Assembly: GCA_038322575.1 (NCBI GenBank)
Contig: JBBQGB010000002.1
Span: forward strand, 1 to 64,000
Length of the DNA: 64,000 nt
Source of the DNA: JACMOY01 sp038322575
GTDB lineage: Bacteria > Actinomycetota > Actinomycetes > Actinomycetales > Angustibacteraceae
Direction of reading: 5' to 3'
The stretch's first letter is position 1. Each line of letters begins with the position of its first letter. The translations under genes and the position numbers were made by a program. This document shows positions 18,329 through 27,985 of the stretch, in pieces. The notes below the pieces were generated by a model. It was given only the letters and a program-made list of their open reading frames with translations, did not search any database and was not told where the DNA came from.

Positions 18329-19144
18329 ATGAGCGAGGTGGTGACCGGCGAGGGCGTCCGCCTCGACCTGCGGCCGGCCACCTTCGCCTCGCGGGCGATC
18401 GGTGGCGTGATCGACCTGGTGGTCCAGGGCGTGGTGCTGGCCGGGCTGCTCTTCGCCTCGGACCGCCTCGTCACGGGTCTGGACGGCGCCGCCGCCGCAG
18501 CGCTCAGCCTGACGCTGGTGGTGCTGGTCGTGGTCGGGCTGCCCACCGCCGTCGAGACCCTCACCCGCGGCCGCACGCTCGGCAAGCTGGCGCTCGGGCT
18601 GCGCACGGTGCGCGACGACGGCGGACCCATCCGGTTCCGGCACGCCCTGATCCGCGCGCTGGTCGGCGTGGTCGAGATCCTGCTGCTGATGGGCGCGCCG
18701 GCGCTGATCTGCTCGCTGGGCTCCCCCACCGGCAAGCGCGTCGGTGACCTGGTCGCCGGCACCTACGTCGTGCGCGAGCGCGGGACGGTCACGGCGGGCC
18801 CGGTCGCCCAGGTGCCGCCCCACCTGGCCGGCTGGGTCACGAACGCCGACATCGGCCGGCTCCCCGACGGCATGGCGCTGTCGGTCCGTCAGCTGCTCGG
18901 GCGAGCCCCGTCGCTGCACCCGGCCTCGCGCCAGGCGCTGGCGCTGGCGCTGGCCCGGTCGGTGGCGCTGCACGTGTCGCCGCCACCGCCGCCGGCCACC
19001 CACCCCGAGGACTTCCTGGCCGCCGTCCTGGCCGAGCGACGGCGCCGCGACGAGCTGCGGCTGGCGCGCGAGCAGGCGGCGCGCACGCGGCTCGCAGGCC
19101 TGGACTCGGTCGACGCCTCGCTCGCCCGGGTCACCACCCCCTAG
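18329..19144 (+). CDS. RDD family membrane protein
   Basis: This 271-residue protein carries an RDD domain. The segment ATFASRAIGGVIDLVVQG places the family Arg/Asp pair at the first membrane helix, and the GRTLGKLALGLRTV loop is diagnostic. A third hydrophobic stretch follows (VGVVEILLLMGAPALI), then GKRVGDLVAGTYVV. The C-terminal 100 residues are soluble, with a Pro run and a charged helix. It is divergent from the SpoIIM-like gene, a pairing conserved in actinomycetes. The function is unknown, though a transporter or osmotic role has been suggested for other RDD proteins. Confidence 0.88.
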   Translation: MSEVVTGEGVRLDLRPATFASRAIGGVIDLVVQGVVLAGLLFASDRLVTGLDGAAAAALSLTLVVLVVVGLPTAVETLTRGRTLGKLALGLRTVRDDGGPIRFRHALIRALVGVVEILLLMGAPALICSLGSPTGKRVGDLVAGTYVVRERGTVTAGPVAQVPPHLAGWVTNADIGRLPDGMALSVRQLLGRAPSLHPASRQALALALARSVALHVSPPPPPATHPEDFLAAVLAERRRRDELRLAREQAARTRLAGLDSVDASLARVTTP

Positions 19145-19210
19145 CCGCACTTGGCGCACAAAGTGCCGCCACCCCCGAAGGCGTGGCGGCACTTCGTGAC
19201 GCAAGTGCGG
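19145..19210. terminator. very long hairpin between convergent RDD and ahcY genes
   Basis: A 28-base inverted repeat (19145-19172 against 19183-19210) has a 10-base loop and four mismatched pairs. It starts on the base after the RDD stop codon and ends 23 bases before the 3' end of the convergent ahcY. It can terminate both genes. Confidence 0.8.
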
Positions 19211-19233
19211 GGTGGTGGGACCCGCGGGGCGGG

Positions 19234-20694
<1,461 letters not shown>

Positions 20695-20831
20695 GCTGAT
20701 CCCTTCGTGGGGTGGGTCCAGACGTGGTGGCGGGTACGTCGACACCGGGCCTGCGAAGCGCAGACCGGTGGGCGCACCCCGGCGCGGCCCCTCTGGGCCG
20801 ACGGCATCACCGACGCCGGAACGTCTCCATG

Positions 20832-21776
20832 CTAGCGGGTCGAGGGCTGGACGCCGCTGTGCGGCGCGATGCTGCGCAGGGCCGGCTCGAGGTAGATCTG
20901 CCGCGCGATGGGCTCGACCGCGCGCACCCGCTGCTCGGCCGCGTCGATCGCGCGCGCCACCTCGGCAGCCGACTCGCCGGCGTCCACCTCGATCTTGGCG
21001 GCGACGAGCAGTTCCTCGGGCCCCAGGTGCAAGGTCTTGAGGTGGATCACCGAGACGACCCCGTCGCCGACCAGGGCCGCCTGGATCCGGCGCACCGCCT
21101 CGGGCGCGGCGCCCTCGCCGATCAGCAGCGACTTCATCTCGACGGCCAGCACCACGGCGACGGCGACCAGCAGGACGCCGATCAGCCCGGTGCCGACGGC
21201 GTCCCAGCGGCCGTCCTCGGTGACCAGCGTCAGCGTGACCCCGAACAGGGCGAGCACCAGGCCGATCAGCGCGGCAAGGTCCTCGAGCAGCACGACGGGC
21301 AGCTCGGGGGCCTTGGCCGTGCGGACGAACTCGACCCAGGGTCGGTCGCCGCGGACGTGGTTGGACTCGACGATCGCCGTCCGGAACGAGTAGCTCTCCA
21401 TGCCGATGGCGGCCACCAGCACCGCGATCGGGACCCACTTCCACGCCTCGATCGGGTGCGGGTCGAGCCACTTGTGGTACGCCTCGTACAGCGCGAAGAG
21501 GCCGCCGATGCTGAACAGCACGATCGAGACGACGAAGGCGTAGACGTACCGCTCGCGGCCGTAGCCGAAGGGGTGGTCGGGTGTCGCCGCGCGCTTGGCC
21601 CGCTTGCCGCCGATCAGCAGCAGCACCTGGTTGCCCGAGTCGGCCAGCGAGTGGATCGACTCGGCCAGCATCGAGCTCGAGCTGGTCAGCAGGAACGCGA
21701 TGAACTTGGTCACCGCGATGCCGATGTTGGCCGTGAGGGCCGCCACGATCGCTGTGTTGCCGCCGCCGGTCGCCAT
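20832..21776 (-). CDS. cation diffusion facilitator (CDF) family transporter
   Basis: This 314-residue protein has about six membrane helices. The first metal-site helix reads MLAESIHSLADSGNQVLLL, and the TPDHPFGYGRERYVYAFV loop is typical of the ZNT9-like branch. The cytoplasmic C-terminal domain (VVSVIHLKTLHLGPEELLVAAKIEV) is the ferredoxin-like CTD. Members usually export Zn, Mn or Fe in exchange for protons. The exact metal cannot be inferred. It lies upstream of ahcY on the same strand, 137 bases away, and diverges from the copper operon. Confidence 0.88.
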   Translation of the reverse strand: MATGGGNTAIVAALTANIGIAVTKFIAFLLTSSSSMLAESIHSLADSGNQVLLLIGGKRAKRAATPDHPFGYGRERYVYAFVVSIVLFSIGGLFALYEAYHKWLDPHPIEAWKWVPIAVLVAAIGMESYSFRTAIVESNHVRGDRPWVEFVRTAKAPELPVVLLEDLAALIGLVLALFGVTLTLVTEDGRWDAVGTGLIGVLLVAVAVVLAVEMKSLLIGEGAAPEAVRRIQAALVGDGVVSVIHLKTLHLGPEELLVAAKIEVDAGESAAEVARAIDAAEQRVRAVEPIARQIYLEPALRSIAPHSGVQPSTR

Positions 21777-21838
21777 GGCGTGCAGCCTAGGTCAAGGGAT
21801 GGTCAACGACGACCTCGACCGGCTGGATCCGCCCCGGC

Positions 21839-21868
21839 TTGCCTCCCAGTACCCCCCAGGGGTAAAAT
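21839..21868 (+). promoter_or_regulatory. promoter of the csoR-copZ-copA operon
   Basis: A TTGCCT -35 (21839-21844) is spaced 18 bases from a TAAAAT -10 (21863-21868). The predicted start of transcription falls at about 21875. Both flanking CsoR-type boxes overlap the spacer, the -10 or the start site, which fits steric repression. Confidence 0.7.
21850..21864. promoter_or_regulatory. CsoR-type operator box 1
   Basis: The box reads TACCCCCCAGGGGTA: a perfect TACCCC/GGGGTA inverted repeat around a 3-base centre. This is the G-tract palindrome bound by copper-sensing CsoR tetramers. It overlaps the 3' part of the promoter spacer and the first bases of the -10. Confidence 0.75.
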
Positions 21869-21873
21869 CGTCA

Positions 21874-21890
21874 ACACCCCTAGGGGGTAT
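21874..21890. promoter_or_regulatory. CsoR-type operator box 2
   Basis: The sequence contains the palindrome CCCCTAGGGG inside ACACCCCTAGGGGGTAT and sits on the predicted transcription start. Together with box 1 it places two G-tract palindromes about 24 bases apart, which would suit two CsoR tetramers. Confidence 0.65.
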
Positions 21891-21907
21891 CGACCAGAGG
21901 AGCGGCC

Positions 21908-22207
21908 GTGACAGCAGCACAGGACCCACCCGGCTACGCCGACAGCAAGGACGCCCAGCTCAAGCGGCTGCGGCGGGTCGAGGGCCAGGTGCGCGGCATC
22001 GCCCGGATGGTCGAGCAGGACCAGTACTGCATCGACGTCCTCACCCAGGTCTCGGCCGCGACCAAGGCCCTGCAGGCGGTGGCCCTGGGCCTGCTGGACG
22101 AGCACCTGGCCCACTGCGTCGTCAACGCGGTCGCCGTCGGCGGCGACGAGCGCGACCGCAAGCTCAAGGAGGCCTCCGAGGCCATCGCCCGCCTGGTGCG
22201 CTCGTGA
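21908..22207 (+). CDS. csoR: copper-sensing transcriptional repressor CsoR
   Basis: This 99-residue all-helical regulator of the CsoR/RcnR family has the opening helix KRLRRVEGQVRGIARMVEQD. The metal ligands are Cys in QYCIDVL, then His and Cys in HLAHCVV, giving the Cu(I) Cys-His-Cys pattern. Apo-CsoR represses and Cu(I) binding releases DNA. The GTG start follows GAGGAG. Two G-tract palindromes in its own promoter point to autoregulation. It is followed by copZ and copA. Confidence 0.92.
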   Translation: MTAAQDPPGYADSKDAQLKRLRRVEGQVRGIARMVEQDQYCIDVLTQVSAATKALQAVALGLLDEHLAHCVVNAVAVGGDERDRKLKEASEAIARLVRS

Positions 22208-22239
22208 CACCGGACCACCACACCACCGAGGGAGTCACC

Positions 22240-22467
22240 ATGACCGACACCATCACCACCGCCTACGCCGTCACCGGCCTGACCTGCGCCCACTGCGCGG
22301 GCGCCGTGACCAGCGAGCTGACCGCACTGCCCGAGGTGCAGGCCGTGGACGTCGCGCTGGTCGTCGGCGGGACGTCGACCGTGACCGTCACCTCGAGCAC
22401 CGCGCTGACCGACGTCCGGGTGTCCGAGGCGCTGGACGAGGCCGGGGACTACGAGCTGCAGCGATGA
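22240..22467 (+). CDS. copZ: copper chaperone CopZ (HMA domain)
   Basis: This 75-residue heavy-metal-associated domain protein has the Cu(I)-binding motif GLTCAHC (Cys16 and Cys19). It has the usual beta-alpha-beta-beta-alpha-beta length and would deliver Cu(I) to CopA. The ATG follows GAGGGAG, and the stop overlaps the copA start (ATGA), so the two are translationally coupled. Confidence 0.92.
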   Translation: MTDTITTAYAVTGLTCAHCAGAVTSELTALPEVQAVDVALVVGGTSTVTVTSSTALTDVRVSEALDEAGDYELQR

Positions 22468-24704
22468 GCCGGACCTCGGCCGCGCCGTCCACGAGCAGCG
22501 TCGACCTGGTCATCGGGGGCATGACCTGCGCCTCGTGCGCGGCCCGGATCGAGAAGAAGCTCAACAAGGTGCCGGGGGTGGTGGCGAGCGTCAACTACGC
22601 GACCGAGCGGGCCAGCGTCGAGCACCCGGCGGGCGTCACCACCGACCAGCTCGTGGCGGTCGTCGAGGCGACCGGCTACACCGCCGCCCTGCCCGCTCCC
22701 CCGGCCGCCGCTGACCGCCCAGGGCCCGACGACGCCACCGCGGCGCTGCGGCACCGGCTGCTCGTCTGCGTGGCGCTCACCGTGCCCGTGGTGCTGCTGG
22801 CCATGGTGCCGGCGCTGCAGCTCGCGAACTGGCAGTGGCTGTCGCTGACCCTCGCCTCGCCCGTGGTCGTCTGGGGCGCCTGGCCCTTCCACCGCGCGGC
22901 GTGGGTCAACGCCCGGCACGGCGCCGCCACGATGGACACGCTGATCAGCGTCGGGGTCGGCGCGGCGTACCTGTGGTCGCTGTGGGCGCTGTTCGTCGGG
23001 GACGCCGGCGCGCCGGGCATGCAGATGACCTTCACCCTGCTGCCCGAGCGTGGCGGCGGGGCCGACGCGATCTACCTCGAGGTGGCCTCGGCGGTCACCG
23101 TGTTCATCCTGGGCGGTCGCTACCTCGAGGCCCGCGCGAAGTCCAGCTCGGGGGCGGCGCTGCGCGCGCTGCTCGACCTGGGGGCCAAGGACGTCGCCGT
23201 CCTGCGCGACGGCGTCGAGGTGCGCGTGCCCGTCGGTGCGCTCGTCGTCGGCGACCTGTTCGTGGTGCGTCCGGGCGAGAAGGTCGCCACCGACGGCGTC
23301 GTCACCGACGGCAGCTCGGCGATCGACGCCTCGCTGCTCACCGGCGAGCCCGTGCCGGTCGAGGTCGGTGTCCGCGACGCCGTCACCGGCGGGTGCGTCA
23401 ACGCCGGCGGCCGGCTCACCGTGCGCGCCACCCGGGTCGGGGCCGACACCCAGCTGGCCCAGATCGCCCGCCTGGTGCAGCAGGCCCAGAGCGGCAAGGC
23501 CGAGGTGCAGCGCCTGGCCGACCGCGTCTCGGCGGTGTTCGTGCCCGTCGTCATCGGGCTCGCGCTGCTGACCCTGGCCGGGTGGCTGCTGTCGGGTGCG
23601 TCCGCGAGCACCGCGTTCACCAGCGCCGTCGCGGTGCTGGTCATCGCCTGCCCCTGCGCCCTCGGCCTCGCCACCCCGACGGCGCTGCTCGTCGGCACCG
23701 GTCGTGGCGCCCAGCTCGGCATCGTGATCCGCGGACCGCAGGTGCTCGAGTCCACCCGCAAGGTCGACACCGTCGTCCTGGACAAGACCGGCACGGTCAC
23801 CACCGGCCGGATGAGCGTGCTGGACGTCGTCGCCACCACGGGCGCCGAACGCGCCGACGTCCTACGGCTGGCAGGGTCGGTCGAGGCCGCGTCGGCCCAC
23901 CCCATCGCGGCCGCGGTCGCGGCCGCAGCGTTGAGGGACGGCGCCCTGTCGACGGTCACCGACTTCGCCAGCCACTCGGGCACCGGCGTCTCGGGCACCG
24001 TCGACGGTCACCAGGTCGTCGTCGGACGACGCACGCAGGTGGCCGGCGAACCGCCCGCCGACCTGGTGGCCGCCGCCGACGCCGCGGAGGCGGACGGTCG
24101 CACCCCGGTCTGGGTCGGCTGGGACGGCGCACCCCGCGGGGTCGTCGTGGTCGCCGACACCGTCAAGGACACCTCAGTCGAGGCCGTCGCGGAGCTGCGC
24201 GACCTGGGCCTGCGACCGGTGCTGCTGACCGGCGACAACGCGCGGGCCGCCGCGGCCGTCGCCGCAGCCGTCGGGATCGACGCGGCGGACGTCGTCGCCG
24301 AGGTGCTGCCCGCCGACAAGGTCGAGGTGGTGCGCCGGTTCCAGGCGCAGGGCCGGGTCGTCGCGATGGTCGGGGACGGGGTCAACGACGCGGCCGCGCT
24401 CGCCGCCGCCGACCTCGGCCTCGCCATGGGCACCGGCTCGGACGCCGCCATCGAGGCGTCCGACCTCACGCTGGTGCGTGGTGACCTGCGGGCCGCCGCC
24501 GACGCCATCCGGCTGGCGCGCGCGACCCTGCGCACCATCAAGGTCAACCTCTTCTGGGCCTTCGCCTACAACGTCGCAGCCATCCCGCTGGCCGCCGCCG
24601 GTCTGCTGAACCCGCTCATCGCCGGTGCGGCGATGGCCTTCAGCTCGGTCTTCGTGGTGAGCAACAGCCTGCGACTGCGCCGTTTCACGCCGGCGGTGAG
24701 CTAG
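22464..24704 (+). CDS. copA: Cu(I)-exporting P1B-type ATPase CopA
   Basis: This 746-residue P-type ATPase has one N-terminal HMA domain with GGMTCASC (Cys22, Cys25). The transmembrane metal-site motif is CPC at residues 396-398 in VIACPCALGLATPTAL. The phosphorylation motif DKTGT begins at Asp440, and the nucleotide-domain HP motif is in SAHPIA. The hinge reads MVGDGVNDAAALAAADLG. The membrane helices after the hinge contain the family NLFWAFAYNVAAIPLAAAGLLNP string. It exports Cu(I) from the cytoplasm. It is the last gene of the csoR operon, and its last four bases overlap the convergent hypothetical gene. Confidence 0.96.
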   Translation: MSRTSAAPSTSSVDLVIGGMTCASCAARIEKKLNKVPGVVASVNYATERASVEHPAGVTTDQLVAVVEATGYTAALPAPPAAADRPGPDDATAALRHRLLVCVALTVPVVLLAMVPALQLANWQWLSLTLASPVVVWGAWPFHRAAWVNARHGAATMDTLISVGVGAAYLWSLWALFVGDAGAPGMQMTFTLLPERGGGADAIYLEVASAVTVFILGGRYLEARAKSSSGAALRALLDLGAKDVAVLRDGVEVRVPVGALVVGDLFVVRPGEKVATDGVVTDGSSAIDASLLTGEPVPVEVGVRDAVTGGCVNAGGRLTVRATRVGADTQLAQIARLVQQAQSGKAEVQRLADRVSAVFVPVVIGLALLTLAGWLLSGASASTAFTSAVAVLVIACPCALGLATPTALLVGTGRGAQLGIVIRGPQVLESTRKVDTVVLDKTGTVTTGRMSVLDVVATTGAERADVLRLAGSVEAASAHPIAAAVAAAALRDGALSTVTDFASHSGTGVSGTVDGHQVVVGRRTQVAGEPPADLVAAADAAEADGRTPVWVGWDGAPRGVVVVADTVKDTSVEAVAELRDLGLRPVLLTGDNARAAAAVAAAVGIDAADVVAEVLPADKVEVVRRFQAQGRVVAMVGDGVNDAAALAAADLGLAMGTGSDAAIEASDLTLVRGDLRAAADAIRLARATLRTIKVNLFWAFAYNVAAIPLAAAGLLNPLIAGAAMAFSSVFVVSNSLRLRRFTPAVS

Positions 24705-25063
24705 CGACGCGGACCGGCGGGCCCAGGATCATCTTCGACCCCCTCGACCCCCTCGACGACCTCGGCGCCGAGCACGTGGTGCAGGAAGCCGATCGCCTGT
24801 CCGAGCGTCGAGAACCCACTCGCCCCCGTGTCCGCCTGCGTCGCAAGGTCCTCGATCTCCTCGTCGGCGGTCGCGGGGAGCGTGGCGTCGGCGTCCAGTC
24901 GCGCCGCGTCCTGCCGGTACGTCTCCTCCCGCTCGGCCCGCGCCACCTGCTGACTGTGCTGGTCGAGCAGGTCGAGCTCCTCAGTGGCCGGCACCAGCGC
25001 GTTGAGCGCGGCGAGGGACTGGTCTGTCCCCGGCTGATCGTCGGGTCCCTCCCATGCACCCAC
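24701..25063 (-). CDS. small acidic hypothetical protein
   Basis: This 120-residue acidic protein begins VGAWEGPDDQPGTDQSL and consists of a predicted long amphipathic helix (LDLLDQHSQQVARAEREETYRQ). A compact segment with LGQAIGFLHHVLGAEV follows, then an acidic VEGVEGVEDD tail. I do not recognise the family. The GTG at 25063 is supported by GAGGAG eight bases upstream, and the codon pattern has the high third-position GC of real genes. It is convergent with copA, overlapping by four bases. Confidence 0.6.
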   Translation of the reverse strand: MGAWEGPDDQPGTDQSLAALNALVPATEELDLLDQHSQQVARAEREETYRQDAARLDADATLPATADEEIEDLATQADTGASGFSTLGQAIGFLHHVLGAEVVEGVEGVEDDPGPAGPRR

Positions 25064-25159
25064 AGGCCCAGCTCCTCTGTGGCAGTAGCAGTGACGCCTG
25101 GTGCGGCCCTGGGCAGATCCTGCCACGACTGCCTCCCGGTCGGGCAGGAGAGCTCGACC

Positions 25160-25412
25160 GGGGCAGGAGCGAGGTGTGCGGGCTGCGCCGGGACCCCGGC
25201 CGGTACGGGCCGGCCGAGTTCATCGTCCCCGGCCTCGCCGTCCACCACGACCTCGAGGACCTCATCGCCCTCGCCGACCAGTTCGCCTACTCGTCAGTTC
25301 CGACGAGGACGACACGTGGAGCCGAGGTGCCCGGAACCTGGCGACACGGCTCGACGCCGCCGGAGCGACCCACGCGCGCGTCGAGTTGGTGGCCTACATC
25401 CGCTGTGGCTGA
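25160..25412 (+). pseudogene. frameshifted remnant of a small gene
   Basis: Two adjacent frames with high third-position GC read as one protein if a frameshift is placed near 25293. The first ends in GLAVHHDLEDLIALADQFAY and the second gives SSDEDDTWSRGARNLATRLD and ends AYIRCG before a stop at 25410-25412. No start codon with a ribosome binding site is evident, and the 5' part is lost or unclear. I do not recognise the family. It could also be a chance pattern or a sequencing indel. Confidence 0.35.
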
Positions 25413-25474
25413 GGGGTTCTGAGCCATCTGGCGGGTAACCCGTCGGTGGCCGCTCTGCAGCACCGATGGGTGAT

Positions 25475-25514
25475 CGGGGCAACGGCGCGTCAGATCTGAC
25501 GCCCCGTTGCCCCG
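25475..25514. terminator. long palindromic hairpin downstream of the DUF222-HNH gene
   Basis: Two 20-base arms (25475-25494 and 25495-25514) are complementary with one mismatch, and the centre is the uninterrupted palindrome GTCAGATCTGAC. It lies 24 bases beyond the stop of the minus-strand HNH gene. It would end that transcript and perhaps plus-strand readthrough too. Confidence 0.7.
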
Positions 25515-25538
25515 TTACAACGTTCGGTGGTCGAGGTC

Positions 25539-26813
25539 CTACCCGTCGGGTGACCACAGCGGTGGCAGGGGCACCCCGCGTCGGCCGGTCCAGAGGGGTG
25601 GGTCGAACACGGGTCGGCCGGTGGGTTCGTCGATCCGCACGCGCCACCGGTCTTCGTGGTCCTCGTCGTGCAGGACCCGTTGGTGGTGGAACCGGCACAG
25701 CAGCACCAGGTTCGTGAGGCTGGTCGGTCCGCCGTCGGCCCAGTGCCGGATGTGGTGGGCGTCGCAGCGGGACGTGGGGGTGTCGCAGCCGGGGAACGCG
25801 CACATCCTGTCCCGGACGACCAGAGCGGCCCACAGCGGGGCCGTCACGGTGCGGGTACGGCGTCCGACGTCCAGCACCTCGCCCAGTGGCCCGATAGTGA
25901 CTGGGGTGATGGTCGCGTCGCACGCCAGGCGGCGGGTGGTCTCACCGGAGATGACCCCGCCCCAGTCCAGGGCGGATCCGCCCGGCTCACCGGCCAGGGT
26001 CGCTGCGCCGGTGACGACGGTCAGGTGCGCCCCGGGGCGTCGGACGTCGGTGGGTTGTTGGCAGTCCAGGTGGTGTCGCATGATCTCGACCATCGCGTCC
26101 AACCGGCGGCGGGCCGGGGTGCGTCGTTCGACCCCGTCGGCGCCGGGGTTGGGTCCGGACAGCGGTTCGATCGCAGCGCAGATGATCGCGAGTGACTCGG
26201 GGTCCAGGTCACCCCTGGCGATCCCGGCGCCATACAAGGTCGACGCAAACGTGATGCCGGCCCGCTCACGCTGCTCGGTCTCGTCCCTGGCGACGCCGTG
26301 CGGGTCGACGTGGCAGGCGAAGTACCGGCCTGCTCGGGCCAGCTCGGCGGGGTTCAACGCCGCTGCGTGCGCCACGAGGGTGGCCTCACCCGCGGTACGC
26401 ACTTCCGCCGCCAGGGCGGACGGCAGGTCGGTGATGACCTCGGCGATCACCTGCGCCTGCCCGATCCCAATCACCCCGGCCGCGACCGCCGCAGCGGTAG
26501 CCGCACACGTCGTCCGCAGGGCGGCCGCCGTGTCGACCGCGCGCGACGCCTCCGACGGGGAGACCAGGCACGTCCCACGCAGGAACGCCTTCGTCGACCC
26601 GGCGCCCACCACCTGGGCGGCGCCGCGGGCGTGGGCCTCACCGACCCGCCGCAGCCACTCGCCCTCGGCCTGGTCGATCAGGCGCCGCAGGTCCGCGACG
26701 TCGGTGAGCAGGCACCCGGAGTCCACCCCGTGCAGGTCCTCGCCCTGCAGACCCGCGACCGCGTGGCGCAACGGCGTGAGCGTCTCGCTCAGGTGCCCGC
26801 TTGACTGGTCCAT
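25539..26813 (-). CDS. DUF222 / HNH endonuclease protein (13E12-like)
   Basis: This 424-residue protein has an N-terminal DUF222 helical region (about residues 25-300) with LIDQAEGEWLRRVGEAHARG. A C-terminal HNH nuclease domain contains CAFPGCDTP, CDAHHIRHWADGGPTSLTNL and LCRFHHQRVLH. The two zinc-knuckle Cys pairs and the His-His/Asn/His set are intact. These proteins are abundant and often multicopy in actinomycetes, related to mycobacterial REP13E12 ORFs. Their substrates are unknown. A TAGCGT -10-like hexamer ends seven bases before the ATG, suggesting a leaderless transcript. A second, divergent copy lies at 58122. Confidence 0.9.
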   Translation of the reverse strand: MDQSSGHLSETLTPLRHAVAGLQGEDLHGVDSGCLLTDVADLRRLIDQAEGEWLRRVGEAHARGAAQVVGAGSTKAFLRGTCLVSPSEASRAVDTAAALRTTCAATAAAVAAGVIGIGQAQVIAEVITDLPSALAAEVRTAGEATLVAHAAALNPAELARAGRYFACHVDPHGVARDETEQRERAGITFASTLYGAGIARGDLDPESLAIICAAIEPLSGPNPGADGVERRTPARRRLDAMVEIMRHHLDCQQPTDVRRPGAHLTVVTGAATLAGEPGGSALDWGGVISGETTRRLACDATITPVTIGPLGEVLDVGRRTRTVTAPLWAALVVRDRMCAFPGCDTPTSRCDAHHIRHWADGGPTSLTNLVLLCRFHHQRVLHDEDHEDRWRVRIDEPTGRPVFDPPLWTGRRGVPLPPLWSPDG

Positions 26814-26946
26814 GTCTCACACGCTAGCGGCCACCACCGACAGTCCCGAGGTCCTCAAACCCGTTCTGGCACAACGGCTTTCGAGAACTTCGAGCAGCTT
26901 CTGGCTACCGTCAGCGACGGAGGCGACACACAAGTAGGCTCGGCAG

Positions 26947-27876
26947 GTGGCAGGCGCGGCGATCGACTTCACCTCGGACGTCCCGATCGAGGGGACTCCC
27001 GAGCCCGCCTGGGTGCACGGTGCTCCGGACGAACCTGCGATGCAGGTGCACCGCCACGACGAGCACACGTTCGTGATCAGGCAGAGCAAGAACATCAGCT
27101 ACGAGGGCCCGTTCCTGTTCCTGCTGTTCGGCGAGAGCCGGGCGTTGCTGCTGGACACCGGGGACGAACCCGACCCCGAGCGGTTTCCCCTCGCACGCAC
27201 CGTCGACGGGCTGCTGGCCCAGTGGCTGCAGGCTCACCCTCGTGACCGGTACGAGCTCGTCGTCGCGCACACGCACAGCCACGGTGACCACCGGCGAGGT
27301 GACCCACAGTTCTCCGAGCGCGCCGGGACCGTGCTGGTGGGGACCTCGCTGGACGACGTGCAGGCGTTCTTCGGCATCACCGACTGGCCGAGCCAGGTCG
27401 TACAGCTGGACCTGGGCGGCCGCGTGCTCGACGTCGTCGGCGTCCCAGGTCATCACGAGGACTCGATCGCCGTCTACGACCCCTGGACCGGCTTCCTGCT
27501 CACCGGGGACACGGTCTACCCGGGTCGCCTCTACGTCGCCGACCATCCGGCGTACGTGGCGAGCCTGGACCGGCTGGTCGACTTCGCTGCCGGCAGAGCC
27601 GTCACCCGGGTGCTGGGTTGCCACATCGAGATGACGCGGACGCCGGGTGTGGACTACCCGCTGGGCTGCCGCTATCAACCGGACGAGCCTGCGCTGGCCA
27701 TGCACCCGGGCCGTCTCGTCGCGGTCCGTGACGCGGTGCGCGCGTCAGGGAAGGTCGGGCCGCACGTCTTCGACGACTTCGTGATCTGGAACCGCGCCCG
27801 GTTCCGGCTGGTGCTCGTCCACCGACTCCGAACCCTCCAAGACCGGGTACGCACCCGAGAGAGACTGTCGCGCTGA
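26947..27876 (+). CDS. MBL-fold metallo-hydrolase
   Basis: This 309-residue metallo-beta-lactamase-fold protein has the zinc motif HTHSHGDH (His110, His112, Asp114, His115). An Asp lies in LLLDTGDE, and a further His is in VPGHHEDS. A second Asp is in LLTGDTVYPGRLYV and the last His in LGCHIEMT. No signal peptide is seen, so it should be cytoplasmic. The GTG at 26947 has only weak ribosome-binding support (GGCAGG). The fold spans glyoxalase II, lactonases and nucleases, and nothing selects one substrate. Confidence 0.82.
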   Translation: MAGAAIDFTSDVPIEGTPEPAWVHGAPDEPAMQVHRHDEHTFVIRQSKNISYEGPFLFLLFGESRALLLDTGDEPDPERFPLARTVDGLLAQWLQAHPRDRYELVVAHTHSHGDHRRGDPQFSERAGTVLVGTSLDDVQAFFGITDWPSQVVQLDLGGRVLDVVGVPGHHEDSIAVYDPWTGFLLTGDTVYPGRLYVADHPAYVASLDRLVDFAAGRAVTRVLGCHIEMTRTPGVDYPLGCRYQPDEPALAMHPGRLVAVRDAVRASGKVGPHVFDDFVIWNRARFRLVLVHRLRTLQDRVRTRERLSR

Positions 27877-27985
27877 GGTTCAGTTCGCCCCGTTGCCCTG
27901 TCTCGCCTGGCCGTCTGACCGGCGATGAACCGCACCCTCTACGGCGCGGGTTCTAGGCCTGAGGAACGAGATGACGTCGGGGGGC

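Noticed and set aside
20695..20831. Possible SAH riboswitch in the ahcY leader
   Set aside because: A small CTGCG-CTT-CGCAG hairpin is present, but I could not place the conserved core of the SAH riboswitch. The GC-rich leader forms hairpins easily by chance.
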